64,000 nt of DNA from CAJQHK01 sp038142525 (lineage in GTDB: Bacteria > Pseudomonadota > Alphaproteobacteria > Rickettsiales > UBA1997): contig JAYQKE010000003.1 in the NCBI GenBank assembly GCA_038142525.1, positions 62,001 to 126,000 of the forward strand. Direction: 5' to 3'. The notes beneath the pieces were generated by a model, which worked only from the letters and a program-made list of their open reading frames with translations, made no database searches and had not been told where the DNA came from. A program made the position numbers and the translations under genes. Numbering within the stretch: the stretch's first letter is position 1; each line of letters opens with the position of its first letter. Below are positions 9,942 to 19,752 of the stretch, piece by piece.

Positions 9942-11311
9942 ATGACTTTTAAAGATATAGATCCAGAGATAATCCTAAAATATGATCGTCAGATTCCTCG
10001 CTATACCAGCTATCCCACAGCCCCTCACTTTAAGAAAGAATCTGATGACAAATTATATCAAAAATGGCTCAAAGAAATTCCAGAAAATAGTAAAATTTCC
10101 CTTTATTTTCATATTCCCTTTTGTGCCAAACTTTGCTGGTATTGTGGTTGCAACACCCAAATTATCAATCATTACTCTCCTGTTGAAAGATATTTAACTT
10201 ACCTAAAAAAAGAAATTTCTATTATTTCTAATATAATTTCAGATAAAAATCTTAAAATTTGTCATATTCATTTTGGTGGCGGTTCACCAACTATTATTGA
10301 CCCAAAAAATTTTGAAGATCTATTTTCTTATATTAGGAAAAATTTTAATATCTTGCCAGATGCCGAAATTGCCATTGAAGTAGATCCTAGAAATATCAAT
10401 GAAGAAAAAGTTCAAATTTATCAAAAGGTTGGAATTAATCGGGTAAGTTTTGGCGTACAAGATTTTGACTTAAATGTTCAAAAATTGATAAATCGTGTTC
10501 AACCTTTTGATCTTGTTGCAGAAATTTGCAATCTTTTTAGAAAATATGATATTAAAAATATCAATTTAGATTTTATCTATGGTTTACCAGGACAAACTTT
10601 AGAAATTATTACTAAAAATATTAAATTAATAAAAGAATTAGATCCTGATCGTATTGCTTTTTTGGCTATGCTCATGTTCCTTGGGTTAAAAAATATATGA
10701 GATTTATCAAGGATGAAGATTTACCAAATGCAAAAGATAGAATTGAGCTTTATAATATTATTGCTAATAATTTACAAGATATTGGCTATCAAGCAATTGG
10801 TCTTGATCATTTTGCCAAAAAAGATAGTGACATCATCGAACAACTTAAAAAAAGAAAATTAAAAAGAAATTTTCAAGGCTATTCTACAGATAAAGCTAAT
10901 ATCTTAATTGGTATGGGAATTTCATCAATTAGCTATCTTCCTTCTGGCTATTCTCAAAATAATACCAAAAACATTCCTTACCCAAAAGCAATAGAGCAAA
11001 ATCGATTACCAATTGCTAAAAATATTAAAATTACTAAAGAAGATAAAATTAGAAAATTAATTATTGATGAAATAATGTGCTATTTGGATATTGACCTCAA
11101 TAAATTTATTAAAGAATTTGATTTAAATGATAATTATTTTGATCAGGAACTAAAAGAACTGGAAAGCCTTGAAAATGAAAATCTAATTAAAATTATAGAT
11201 AAAAAGATTATTATTAATCCAAAAACCCCACAAATTGCTAGAGTTACTGCTAGTTTTTTTGATCAATATTTCGATAATAAAAATAATAATAAACATTCAA
11301 AAGCTATCTAA
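9942..11311 (+). pseudogene. hemN: Oxygen-independent coproporphyrinogen III oxidase HemN, frameshifted
   Basis: Radical-SAM enzyme converting coproporphyrinogen III to protoporphyrinogen IX in haem synthesis. The Fe-S ligand motif is CAKLCWYCGC; also visible are YTSYPTAPHF, HFGGGSPT, EVDPRN, GVQDF and DFIYGLPGQT. The first frame ends at 10700. Removing one T from TTTTTGGC near 10668 restores GYAHVPWVKKYMRFIKDEDL and the C-terminal domain. Total is about 456 residues, normal. An inverted repeat (ATTTTAC-TTGA ... TCAAGTGTAAAAT, about 9900-9936) lies just before the start and could be regulatory, which is speculative. Confidence 0.85.
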
Positions 11312-11392
11312 TATTAAAAAACACTTTTTTTTGCTAACTTTTCTACATAATTGCTTCTATAAAAATTTATAATATAATGCATAGATCTGCAC

Positions 11393-11570
11393 TTTAAGAA
11401 ATATATTAAAGAAGGGATTTTAAAGATAGCAGGCTATCAGCAGGATATTCATGACAAAAAAATGGTAAGGCAAAAGAAAAATATCTAGTCACTGAGAAAA
11501 TTTTTCATGGAACAAAAGAAGGTTTTGTTGATTCATCACGAATTGTCCTATGTAAAAGTATCTTAAATAA
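11393..11570 (+). pseudogene. Unidentified gene remnant next to tRNA-Gly
   Basis: Two overlapping reading frames look like pieces of one decayed gene: FKKYIKEGILKIAGYQQDIH from 11393, then after a shift near 11460 KEKYLVTEKIFHGTKEGF and VDSSRIVLCKSILNNG running up to the tRNA. There is no start codon in context and I recognise no family. The rest of 11312-11819, outside the tRNA, holds nothing I can assign. Confidence 0.35.
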
Positions 11571-11644
11571 TGGAGCGGGTGAAGGGAATCGAACCCTCAC
11601 GACCAGCTTGGAAGGCTGGGGCTCTACCATTGAGCTACACCCGC
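11571..11644 (-). tRNA. tRNA-Gly (anticodon TCC)
   Basis: On the minus strand the sequence folds as a cloverleaf: acceptor GCGGGTG paired with CACCCGC, D-arm AGCTC...GAGC, anticodon arm CCAGC-CTTCCAA-GCTGG with anticodon TCC, and T-arm with GGTTCGATTCC. Discriminator T and an encoded CCA lie at 11571-11574. It reads glycine GGA/GGG codons. It sits between a gene remnant and the first IS cluster. Confidence 0.95.
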
Positions 11645-11819
11645 AAAAGGTTTCCTAATCATAAAATCCTAAAATTAAAAAACAAATGTTAAATTAGTGT
11701 TTGCGGAACTGCTAACTAGGGTCTCTACTCAGAAGGTACAAATTTTCTTTTTTAGGGTCTGAGTTAAGAACGGAATATTTTTTTCACTACCCCTCTTAAC
11801 TCCCTTACTCTCCTACATA

Positions 11820-12599
11820 GGAACCTCTGAAAAACCAATTATCTAATTTATAGATTTGAAACTGTTTAATTTTGTTATTTTTGCCAAAGTTTAGCAAAGT
11901 TATTTTATAAAATTTTGTTTGAATTTATTTGATAAAAATAGCCAGAAAAGCTTGATTTATCTAGCTTTTTTGCTTATTATTGATATATTAAATTCAAATA
12001 AAATATATAATTATGGCAACCCAGCAATCATTTTTTTCATTAGCAATTTCTGGTAGAAAATTAAGAGCGGAGAAGTTTCTTAATCAAATGACGGATATTA
12101 TTCCATGGCAAAGATTGATTGATAAGATAGAGCCTTTTTATCCTAATGGTACTAGTGATTACGGTGGCAGAAGGTGACAGATTTATTATTAATATTTAAG
12201 ATTCATTTGTTACAGCAGTGGTTTGGTCTTAGTGATCCAGCTATGGAGGATGCTATATATGATAGAATAAGTTTTCAAAAATTCTTAAATATTGATATTG
12301 GTATTGATAATGTTCCGGATGAGACTGTGATATTGAGATTCCGTCATTTATTGGAAAAGCATAATTTATCGTCGATTATATTTAACGAGGTAAATTCATA
12401 TCTTGAAGAGAATGATCTTTTGTTGAAGGAGGGTACGATAACTGATGCGACATTAATATCTGCTCCAACTAGTACAAAAAACAAGAAGAGGAAAAGGGAC
12501 CAAGAGATGTCTTCTACCAAGAAAGGGAAGAATTATTATTTTGGCATGAAGTCTCATATTGGTGTGCAAACTAAGGGTAAGCCAATTATTCATTCTATT
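11820..12599 (+). mobile_element. IS5-family element, 5' fragment (fragment a)
   Basis: Begins with the IS5 left end GGAACCTCTGAAAAACC and carries the transposase start at 12013 up to about codon 196. It is interrupted by a second copy starting at 12600. A one-base deletion (GGCAGAAGG for GGCAGGAAGG) near 12173 breaks the frame after about 53 codons, so this copy is dead. The rest of the element is missing. Confidence 0.9.
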
Positions 12600-12927
12600 G
12601 GAACCTCTGAAAAACCAATTATCTAATTTATAGATTTGAAACTGTTTAATTTTGTTATTTTTGCCAAAGTTTAGCAAAGTTATTTTATAAAATTTTGTTT
12701 GAATTTATTTGATAAAAATAGCCAGAAAAGCTTGATTTATCTAGCTTTTTTGCTTATTATTGATATATTAAATTCAAATAAAATATATAATTATGGCAAC
12801 CCAGCAATCATTTTTTTCATTAGCAATTTCTGGTAGAAAATTAAGAGCGGAGAAGTTTCTTAATCAAATGACGGATATTATTCCATGGCAAAGATTGATT
12901 GATAAGATAGAGCCTTTTTATCCTAAT
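12600..12927 (+). mobile_element. IS5-family element, 5' fragment (fragment b), nested in fragment a
   Basis: A second left end in the same orientation starts inside the transposase gene of fragment a, after the bases CATTCTATT. It keeps the 193-bp leader and the first 45 codons (from 12793, MATQQSFFSLAISG). It is then cut by the IS1634-type element at about 12928. Confidence 0.88.
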
Positions 12928-14553
12928 CTTAAATTCCCATATCTTTACCCACGAGCCATCTCCTCAGGAATATCATAACCAAAAAGCTCAAAAATTTGTT
13001 TTTGCTTTTTTGTAGCCTCTTGTACAAATATCTGCTTTTCATATATTTTTGCCTTTTGTGCCGAAAGTATAATAAATGCTTGATCCACAGTAAATTCTTT
13101 GTTTAATTTCTGATGAATTTTCATAAAAAAGTAAGATAATAAAAATAGTAAAAATAAATGTCCTCTGAGAGTTTCCTCGCTATGCACTCTTAGTGGTAGC
13201 AGGTTTAGATCTGACTTCGAGAAAGCGAACATTCTCTCAACCTTTTGTCTGGTGTAGTATAAATTTAGGATATTTTCTGTTTCCTGCTTCTTTGAAGATA
13301 TTATTACAAACAGGCCCTTTTGATTTATGACCTTAGCTATTTTCTCGTTATCAATATCTTGCTTATCATCTATTTTTTCAGATAAATAATTATTTACTAA
13401 ATCAGCCTTTTTCTTTGGATCAAGCACAATATAGGCATAGGTCTTCTTCTTGTTTAGCTTAATCTCCTTTTCTTTAATAAATACCACTCTCTTTTTGGAT
13501 ACTTTTACTGCATTAGATGCCAGATCTATTTTTTCATTATCAATTACTTCTTTGAATAATTTTCTGCCAGACGGAAGTCTAATTATAAAATTGATCTTAT
13601 TTTTTTGTAATAATTCAATATTATCATTAGAATAAAAGCCCGCATCTAGCAGTACCGCTTTAGCTGTAGTGTTATGAGCCTTAAGTTCTTTGATAGTATT
13701 TGTGAGTGTTGAGATGTCCGCTATACTGCCTGCATTGTAGCGAAAGTACAGAGGTAGATTGTTATCGGCAGAAACAACTGACATAAATTTTATCTGCCTA
13801 TCAATAGAGCCACTATTATAGCCAAACTCATTAATTGGAGTATTGATTTCATTTGGCATGCTACTTCCATCTACTATTAGACCTTCTTTGCTGTCTTTTG
13901 TTGCGATAGGAAGATATTTTCTAAAAAAGTCTTTTTGAAGCTTTTCACTTCCCAGTTCTTTTAGGAAATTACTGATAGCTTGTGAGCTCATAGAAGAGCC
14001 TGGAAATAAATGTTTAGATATATCGCCTTCATACCAATCATTAGCTAAATACATTGCAGATCCATTGATGAGACGATAGGATAGTAAGCTTTTTAATGTT
14101 TTAAGCTTTACATGAGGCAGTAAGTCTGCAAAGATTTTTCCAACATCATCTTCATCAATTAGTTTCTTGGTTAAGTAGCCACTACCAAAAGATACAATTT
14201 CCCTCTCCTTAAATGGTTGTGCCATAACCCTTTTTGGATTGGAAATAACTTTTCCATTTAAATCTCTCTTTCTTCTTTTTACCTCCTGAAATATTCCAGC
14301 TTCTTTATCTAGGACAATTCCAAGATATTTGCTGTGCTGCTTGGAATGTTGTTTCTTTTTATCCCAATAGGCCGTTATTTCATATGCATATTCCCTGTCT
14401 CCAACTTTTTTGTATCTGATATAGCTCATAATCGTGAGTAAAGAATTAATAATAGGCACGAGTATATAGAACTAAAAAGTCGGTTGCAAGCTTTTATTTG
14501 CTTAGATTAATGTTTTTTTAAGGACTATCGTGGGTAAAGATATGGGAATTTTA
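12928..14553 (-). mobile_element. IS1634-type (IS4 superfamily) element, complete copy
   Basis: About 1.63 kb bounded by inverted ends CTTAAATTCCCATATCTTTA (12928 on) and its complement near 14526-14553 (AAAGATATGGGAATTTTAA). It contains one long transposase gene. It abuts a 5'-truncated second copy in opposite orientation, and lies between IS5 fragments on both outer sides. Confidence 0.85.
12945..14429 (-). CDS. IS1634-type DDE transposase
   Basis: About 494 residues from the ATG at 14429 (MSYIRYKKVGDREYAYEI); a GTG at 14459 would add ten residues. Typical IS4-superfamily/IS1634 layout: an N-terminal region, GLIVDGSSMPNEINTP with the first acidic residue, KAVLLDAGFYSNDNIELL with the second, and the Y-(2)-R-(3)-E-(6)-K-like region YYTRQKVERMFAFSKSDLNL with the catalytic Glu. 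Intact, so this copy may be active. Confidence 0.88.
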   Translation of the reverse strand: MSYIRYKKVGDREYAYEITAYWDKKKQHSKQHSKYLGIVLDKEAGIFQEVKRRKRDLNGKVISNPKRVMAQPFKEREIVSFGSGYLTKKLIDEDDVGKIFADLLPHVKLKTLKSLLSYRLINGSAMYLANDWYEGDISKHLFPGSSMSSQAISNFLKELGSEKLQKDFFRKYLPIATKDSKEGLIVDGSSMPNEINTPINEFGYNSGSIDRQIKFMSVVSADNNLPLYFRYNAGSIADISTLTNTIKELKAHNTTAKAVLLDAGFYSNDNIELLQKNKINFIIRLPSGRKLFKEVIDNEKIDLASNAVKVSKKRVVFIKEKEIKLNKKKTYAYIVLDPKKKADLVNNYLSEKIDDKQDIDNEKIAKVINQKGLFVIISSKKQETENILNLYYTRQKVERMFAFSKSDLNLLPLRVHSEETLRGHLFLLFLLSYFFMKIHQKLNKEFTVDQAFIILSAQKAKIYEKQIFVQEATKKQKQIFELFGYDIPEEMARG

Positions 14554-15734
14554 AAGCTTAAAACATTAAAAAGCTTACTATCCTATCGTCTCATCAATGG
14601 ATCTGCAATGTATTTAGCTAATGATTGGTATGAAGGCGATATATCTAAACATTTATTTCCAGGCTCTTCTATGAGCTCACAAGCTATCAGTAATTTCCTA
14701 AAAGAACTGGGAAGTGAAAAGCTTCAAAAAGACTTTTTTAGAAAATATCTTCCTATCGCAACAAAAGTCAGCAAAGAAGGTCTAATAGTAGATGGAAGTA
14801 GCATGCCAAATGAAATCAATACTCCAATTAATGAGTTTGGCTATAATAGTGGCTCTATTGATAGGCAGATAAAATTTATGTCAGTTGTTTCTGCCGATAA
14901 CAATCTACCTCTGTACTTTCGCTACAATGCAGGCAGTATAGCGGACATCTCAACACTCACAAATACTATCAAAGAACTTAAGGCTCATAACACTACAGCT
15001 AAAGCGGTACTGCTAGATGCGGGCTTTTATTCTAATGATAATATTGAATTATTACAAAAAAATAAGATCAATTTTATAATTAGACTTCCGTCTGGCAGAA
15101 AATTATTCAAAGAAGTAATTGATAATGAAAAAATAGATCTGGCATCTAATGCAGTAAAAGTATCCAAAAAGAGAGTGGTATTTATTAAAGAAAAGGAGAT
15201 TAAGCTAAACAAGAAGAAGACCTATGCCTATATTGTGCTTGATCCAAAGAAAAAGGCTGATTTAGTAAATAATTATTTATCTGAAAAAATAGATGATAAG
15301 CAAGATATTGATAACGAGAAAATAGCTAAGGTCATAAATCAAAAGGGCCTGTTTGTAATAATATCTTCAAAGAAGCAGGAAACAGAAAATATCCTAAATT
15401 TATACTACACCAGACAAAAGGTTGAGAGAATGTTCGCTTTCTCGAAGTCAGATCTAAACCTGCTACCACTAAGAGTGCATAGCGAGGAAACTCTCAGAGG
15501 ACATTTATTTTTACTATTTTTATTATCTTACTTTTTTATGAAAATTCATCAGAAATTAAACAAAGAATTTACTGTGGATCAAGCATTTATTATACTTTCG
15601 GCACAAAAGGCAAAAATATATGAAAAGCAGATATTTGTACAAGAGGCTACAAAAAAGCAAAAACAAATTTTTGAGCTTTTTGGTTATGATATTCCTGAGG
15701 AGATGGCTCGTGGGTAAAGATATGGGAATTTAAG
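14554..15734 (+). mobile_element. IS1634-type element, 5'-truncated inverted copy
   Basis: Second copy in the opposite direction. Its transposase frame (14530-15717) starts in the neighbour's terminal repeat and rejoins the family at LKTLKSLLSYRL, so about 100 N-terminal codons are missing. The remaining ~385 residues differ from the complete copy by only one residue that I can see (ATKVSKEG versus ATKDSKEG). The right end GATATGGGAATTTAAG is present. All three acidic residues remain, but without the N terminus it is probably inactive. Confidence 0.85.
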
Positions 15735-16096
15735 ATAAAGATTGCTAATTTTGTTAAAAATTAACAATCTTTATCCAAATTTAGGCATTATTTGTGGTAA
15801 TTTCTCTAGTTTCTTGTCTAATTTTACCATTTTTGGCTAAATTAGACACATTTATCCCTTGTTACGCTGTATTTGGTAGTATTTTTCTAACCATATAGAG
15901 ATTAGCAAGGGATGATAGCATTTGTAATTGATTAGTATTCTTTTGTAAACCATTATATCTAACCTTTCTATAGCCCCAAAGATGCTTTATAATTTGAAAT
16001 GGATGTTCAACTTTAGCTCGAACTGATGAAAATTGTTTATTCCTCTTTTTTTGCTTATTTGAAAGTTTTTTGTTAGATTTAGCTCTATTGGTTATA
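15735..16096 (-). mobile_element. IS5-family element, 3' fragment (fragment c)
   Basis: Carries the 3' hairpin region and the last ~78 codons of the IS5 transposase (TNRAKSNKKLSNKQKK to RKILPNTA). It is cut on one side by the IS1634-type copy, losing the terminal repeat, and on the other by the IS630 element at a TA. Confidence 0.88.
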
Positions 16097-17096
16097 GCCA
16101 ATTAAATTAAGCTTGCATTTCTTGCGCCAGGAGAATAAAATTCTGGCAAAAACTATGCCAGTTCCATATTCTAATGATTTAAGAAAAAAAGTTATTGATT
16201 TACTTGAGATCAACAAGAAGAGTCCAAAGGAGGTATCGTTATTGTTGAATATCCATCCAACGACTATAACTCGTTGGCACAAGAGATATAGAGAGGAAGG
16301 TCTTTATGAGTTTCGAGGCTATAACGATAATAAGGATAAGATTAAGATTAAAGATCCTACGAAGATAAAGAAGATTATAGAAGAGAGTCCATTTATCAAT
16401 TGTTACGAGATTGCAGAGATGATTGATGAGGATGTAACTGATGTAACAATATTGAATTATATTAGAAGACTAGGATTGACCTTTAAAAAAACTCCAAGAT
16501 ATACAAAGAAAGGAATGAAAAACTTAGATCTGAATTCATAAAATCAATTGCCAATCTCGATCAAAAAAAGCTATATGATTTTGATGAGTCTGGTATCGAT
16601 CTTGAGATTAACTGTGAATATGGATTTGCCAAAAAAGGAAAGAGGCTTGAAGTTCCAAGATCTGGTAGAAGAGGCAAAAGACTGAATATAAAAATTTTTT
16701 CTGAAAAATGAAGAAATCATAATAATGATTTAATATGTTCAAAAATATATGAATCATCAATTGATAAACAAATATTTAAGGACTATCTTAAGAACGATCT
16801 ATTTCCAAATATTGAGTCAGGATCTTATCTGGTACTTGATAACGCCAAATTTCATCATGACTCAAAGGCAGAAATTGCTGATAAAAATATTGAAAACATT
16901 GCAGACATAGCAAAGAAATTCAATATCACATTACTTTATCTTCCAGCTTATTCACCAGATCTTAACCCAATTGAAAAGAAATGGTCTCAAATCAAGTATT
17001 GGTACAGGAAGTGGAGAAATAAATACAGCGATAAAAGAGAGTTACTCGAAATGTTGCTTGGAATAAGAGAAAATGCAAGCTTAATTTAGTTGTCTA
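16095..17096 (+). mobile_element. IS630-family element
   Basis: About 1.0 kb bounded by TA dinucleotides (16095-16096 and 17095-17096), the usual IS630 target. Inverted ends read GCCAATTAAATTAAGCTTGC on the left and GACAACTAAATTAAGCTTGC on the right. IS5 fragment c lies on the left only; the right flank is unrelated, so the locus has been rearranged. Confidence 0.85.
16155..17089 (+). pseudogene. IS630-family transposase, broken
   Basis: Starts at ATG 16155 (MPVPYSNDLRKKVIDLLE). A helix-turn-helix region follows (SPKEVSLLLNIHPTTITRWH). A frame change near 16515 is needed to reach LYDFDESGIDLEIN (first Asp), and there is an in-frame TGA near 16709. The C-terminal half has YLVLDNAKFHHDSKA and LPAYSPDLNPIEKKWSQIK, the D and E parts of the IS630 DDE triad. 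Dead as written. Confidence 0.85.
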
Positions 17097-17098
17097 TA

Positions 17099-17155
17099 GA
17101 TGGCGGTATTCTCGCTGGAAGTTCGGCTGCTCCAGTTAAAGATGATGAAGAGTGA
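17099..17155 (+). pseudogene. 3' end of an unidentified gene, cut by IS630
   Basis: The frame entering from the IS630 edge reads DGGILAGSSAAPVKDDEE and stops at TGA 17153-17155. It looks like the acidic tail of a real protein whose 5' part was removed with the IS rearrangement. I cannot name it. Confidence 0.35.
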
Positions 17156-17255
17156 TATTTAATTTATAATTATCATAAAAAATGAATAACATATCAACTC
17201 CTTGAGTTATTACATAATTACTTCAAAATATATTTTTACTTAAGAAAAAATATCG

Positions 17256-19664
17256 ATGACTAAAGAAAAACATTACCCAGATCCAGATCAAAATTTTAAT
17301 TTTGCCGAAATGGAAAAAGAAATTTCTTCTTTTTGGCAAGAAAATAATATCTTTGAACAATCAGTAAAAAATAGAGAAGAATCAAATTCTGCCGATTTTG
17401 TTTTTTATGATGGTCCGCCTTTTGCTAATGGTCTCCCGCATTATGGTCATTTATTAACTGGCTTTATTAAAGATGCTTTTGCTCGTTATCAAACTATGAA
17501 AGGCAAAAGAGTTGATCGTAAATTTGGCTGGGATACTCATGGTTTGCCTGTTGAAATGCAAACAGAAAAGGAGCTTGGTGTTTCTGGACAAATTGCTATT
17601 AAAGAATATGGTATTGAAAAATTTAACGATGCTTGCCAAAAATCAGTAATGAAATACGCCTCTGAGTGGAAGGATTATGTTGCTAAGCAGGGCAGGTGGG
17701 TTGATTTTGATAATGGTTACAAAACCATGGATAAGAATTATATGGAATCTGTTATTTGGGCTTTCAAGGAGCTTTATGATAAGGGTTTATTATATGAGGA
17801 TTATCGTGTTATGCCTTATAGTTGGGCTTGCGAAACGCCAGTTTCAAATTTTGAAACTAAGATGGATAATGCCTATAGAAAAAAAACTAGTAAATCCGCT
17901 ACTATTTTATTTGAACTAGATTTTAACTCCTCATTGGAGGAGTCAAATCTGCAGAGTAGATCTGGTGGTGGTATGAAGCTAGCTGTTTGGACCACGACTC
18001 CTTGGACCTTGCCATCTAATTTAGCTCTGGCAATCGGGCCAGAAATTGATTATGATATTGTCCAAAAAGATGAGGAGAAGATCATTATTGCATCAATTCT
18101 TAAAGAAAAATACAAGGAATTAGAAGGTTTTAAGATAATTGCAACTGTTAAGGGTAAAGATCTAGTTGGCTTAAAATATCAGCCATTATTTCAATATTTT
18201 ATTAATGATAAAAAGGTAACAGATTCTGAAAACTCCTTTACAATTTTACCGGCTGATTTTGTAACAACTGAAGATGGAACGGGTATTGTTCATATTGCCC
18301 CAGCCTTTGGTGAGGATGATCAGGAATTATGTAAAAAATTTGATATTCCAGTAATCTGCCCAGTTGATGAGGGTGGAAAATTTACTGATTTAGCCTATGA
18401 TTTAGAGAATTTATCACTTAAAAATCGTCAAGTTTTTGAATGTAATGATGATATCATTAAATATCTAAAATCTAATAATAATTGGCTGAAAACTGAGCAA
18501 TATATTCATAATTATCCGCATTGTTGGAGGACTGACACGCCATTAATTTATAAAGCTGTTTCCTCTTGGTATGTTAAAGTAACTGATATTAAGGATCAAA
18601 TGATTGCCACCAATCAAGAAATTAATTGGATCCCAGAACATATTAAGGACGGGCAATTTGGTAAATGGCTAGAAGGTGCCCGCGATTGGTCAATTACCAG
18701 AAATCGTTTTTGGGGTTGTCCAGTACCAGTTTGGAAGAGTAAATCTGGGAAAATTAAAGTTTTTGGTTCGATAGAAGAGATTGAAAAAGCCTCAGGACAA
18801 AAAGTAGAAAATCTGCATCGCCCCTTTATTGACCAAATTACCATTGAAGAAGATGGAGAGATTTACAATAGAGTTAGTGATGTTTTGGATTGTTGGTTTG
18901 AATCTGGCTCCATGCCTTTTGCCCAAAAACATTATCCTTTTGAAAATAAAGATTGGTTTGAAAATAATTTTCCAGCCGATTTTATTACCGAATATATTGC
19001 CCAAACTCGCGGTTGGTTTTATACCTTAACTGTTATGTCAGTGGCACTTTTTGGCAAAACTCCTTTCAAAAATGTTATTTGTCATGGCACAATTTTGGAT
19101 GAAAAAGCTCAAAAATTATCTAAAAGATTACAAAATTATCCAGATCCAATCAAAATTTTTGATGAAATTGGCTCTGATGCTATGAGATTTTACCTACTTT
19201 CAACCGCTGTTATGAAGGGTCAGGAATTAAAAATTTCTAAAGATGGTAAGGAAATTATTGAAACTTCAAGAATTTCTATTAAACCACTTTTAAATGCTTA
19301 TAACTTCTTTTGTCTTTATGCTAATTCTGATGGAATAAAGGCCCAGAGGTTAGATAAGGATTATCAAGTAACTAATGTTATGGATATTTATATTTTGAGT
19401 AAATTGAAGGATTGCTGTAAAAAAATAGAAAATTCTCTTGATAATTATGATTCAGTTACCGCCTGTAGTGAATTTAATAAATTTTTTGAAGTTCTTAATA
19501 ATTGGTATATTAGAAGATCTCGTGATAGATTTTGGAAAAGTGAAATTGATCAGGATAAAAAAGATGCCTATAATATTCTATATACAATTATTTTAACTAT
19601 CTGTGAAATTTCGGCGTCACTTTTGCCATTTACTACTGAAAAAATCTGGAGAGATTTAATGTAA
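17256..19664 (+). CDS. ileS: Isoleucyl-tRNA synthetase, C-terminally short
   Basis: Class I synthetase, 802 residues. It has the HIGH-type motif PHYGH at residues 61-65 in PPFANGLPHYGHLL, GWDTHGLPVE, the editing-domain region TTPWTLPSNLALAIGP, and the KMSKS-type motif KLSKR near residue 618. The sequence resembles the eukaryote-like IleRS of Rickettsiales, which is usually about 1,050-1,100 residues. The frame stops at EKIWRDLM, so about 250 C-terminal residues (end of the anticodon-binding region and C-terminal domain) appear to be missing, and none is visible in the 88 bases before the next IS. It may be truncated by rearrangement or be a shorter variant. Confidence 0.9.
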   Translation: MTKEKHYPDPDQNFNFAEMEKEISSFWQENNIFEQSVKNREESNSADFVFYDGPPFANGLPHYGHLLTGFIKDAFARYQTMKGKRVDRKFGWDTHGLPVEMQTEKELGVSGQIAIKEYGIEKFNDACQKSVMKYASEWKDYVAKQGRWVDFDNGYKTMDKNYMESVIWAFKELYDKGLLYEDYRVMPYSWACETPVSNFETKMDNAYRKKTSKSATILFELDFNSSLEESNLQSRSGGGMKLAVWTTTPWTLPSNLALAIGPEIDYDIVQKDEEKIIIASILKEKYKELEGFKIIATVKGKDLVGLKYQPLFQYFINDKKVTDSENSFTILPADFVTTEDGTGIVHIAPAFGEDDQELCKKFDIPVICPVDEGGKFTDLAYDLENLSLKNRQVFECNDDIIKYLKSNNNWLKTEQYIHNYPHCWRTDTPLIYKAVSSWYVKVTDIKDQMIATNQEINWIPEHIKDGQFGKWLEGARDWSITRNRFWGCPVPVWKSKSGKIKVFGSIEEIEKASGQKVENLHRPFIDQITIEEDGEIYNRVSDVLDCWFESGSMPFAQKHYPFENKDWFENNFPADFITEYIAQTRGWFYTLTVMSVALFGKTPFKNVICHGTILDEKAQKLSKRLQNYPDPIKIFDEIGSDAMRFYLLSTAVMKGQELKISKDGKEIIETSRISIKPLLNAYNFFCLYANSDGIKAQRLDKDYQVTNVMDIYILSKLKDCCKKIENSLDNYDSVTACSEFNKFFEVLNNWYIRRSRDRFWKSEIDQDKKDAYNILYTIILTICEISASLLPFTTEKIWRDLM

Positions 19665-19752
19665 GCCTCTACCTTTAATAGCGTTTCTAATATTTAAAGA
19701 GACTTTTGCTAAAAATATTTTTTGTTTTAATTATTAATTCAACAATCTCATG

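Noticed and set aside
15027..15212. Minus-strand 61-residue frame, repeated at 13450-13635 on the plus strand
   Set aside because: These are antisense shadows inside the two IS1634-type transposase genes and keep no independent signals.
16600..16760. UGA read as tryptophan, because an in-frame TGA lies in the IS630 transposase
   Set aside because: Tryptophan is encoded by TGG in conserved motifs (for example WDTHG in IleRS and WCGPC in thioredoxin) and TGA ends aspS and hisS, so the TGA is a stop in a dead transposase.
17150..17255. T-box or other riboswitch upstream of ileS
   Set aside because: Only about 100 AT-rich bases lie before the start, with no T-box core or strong stem structure that I can see.
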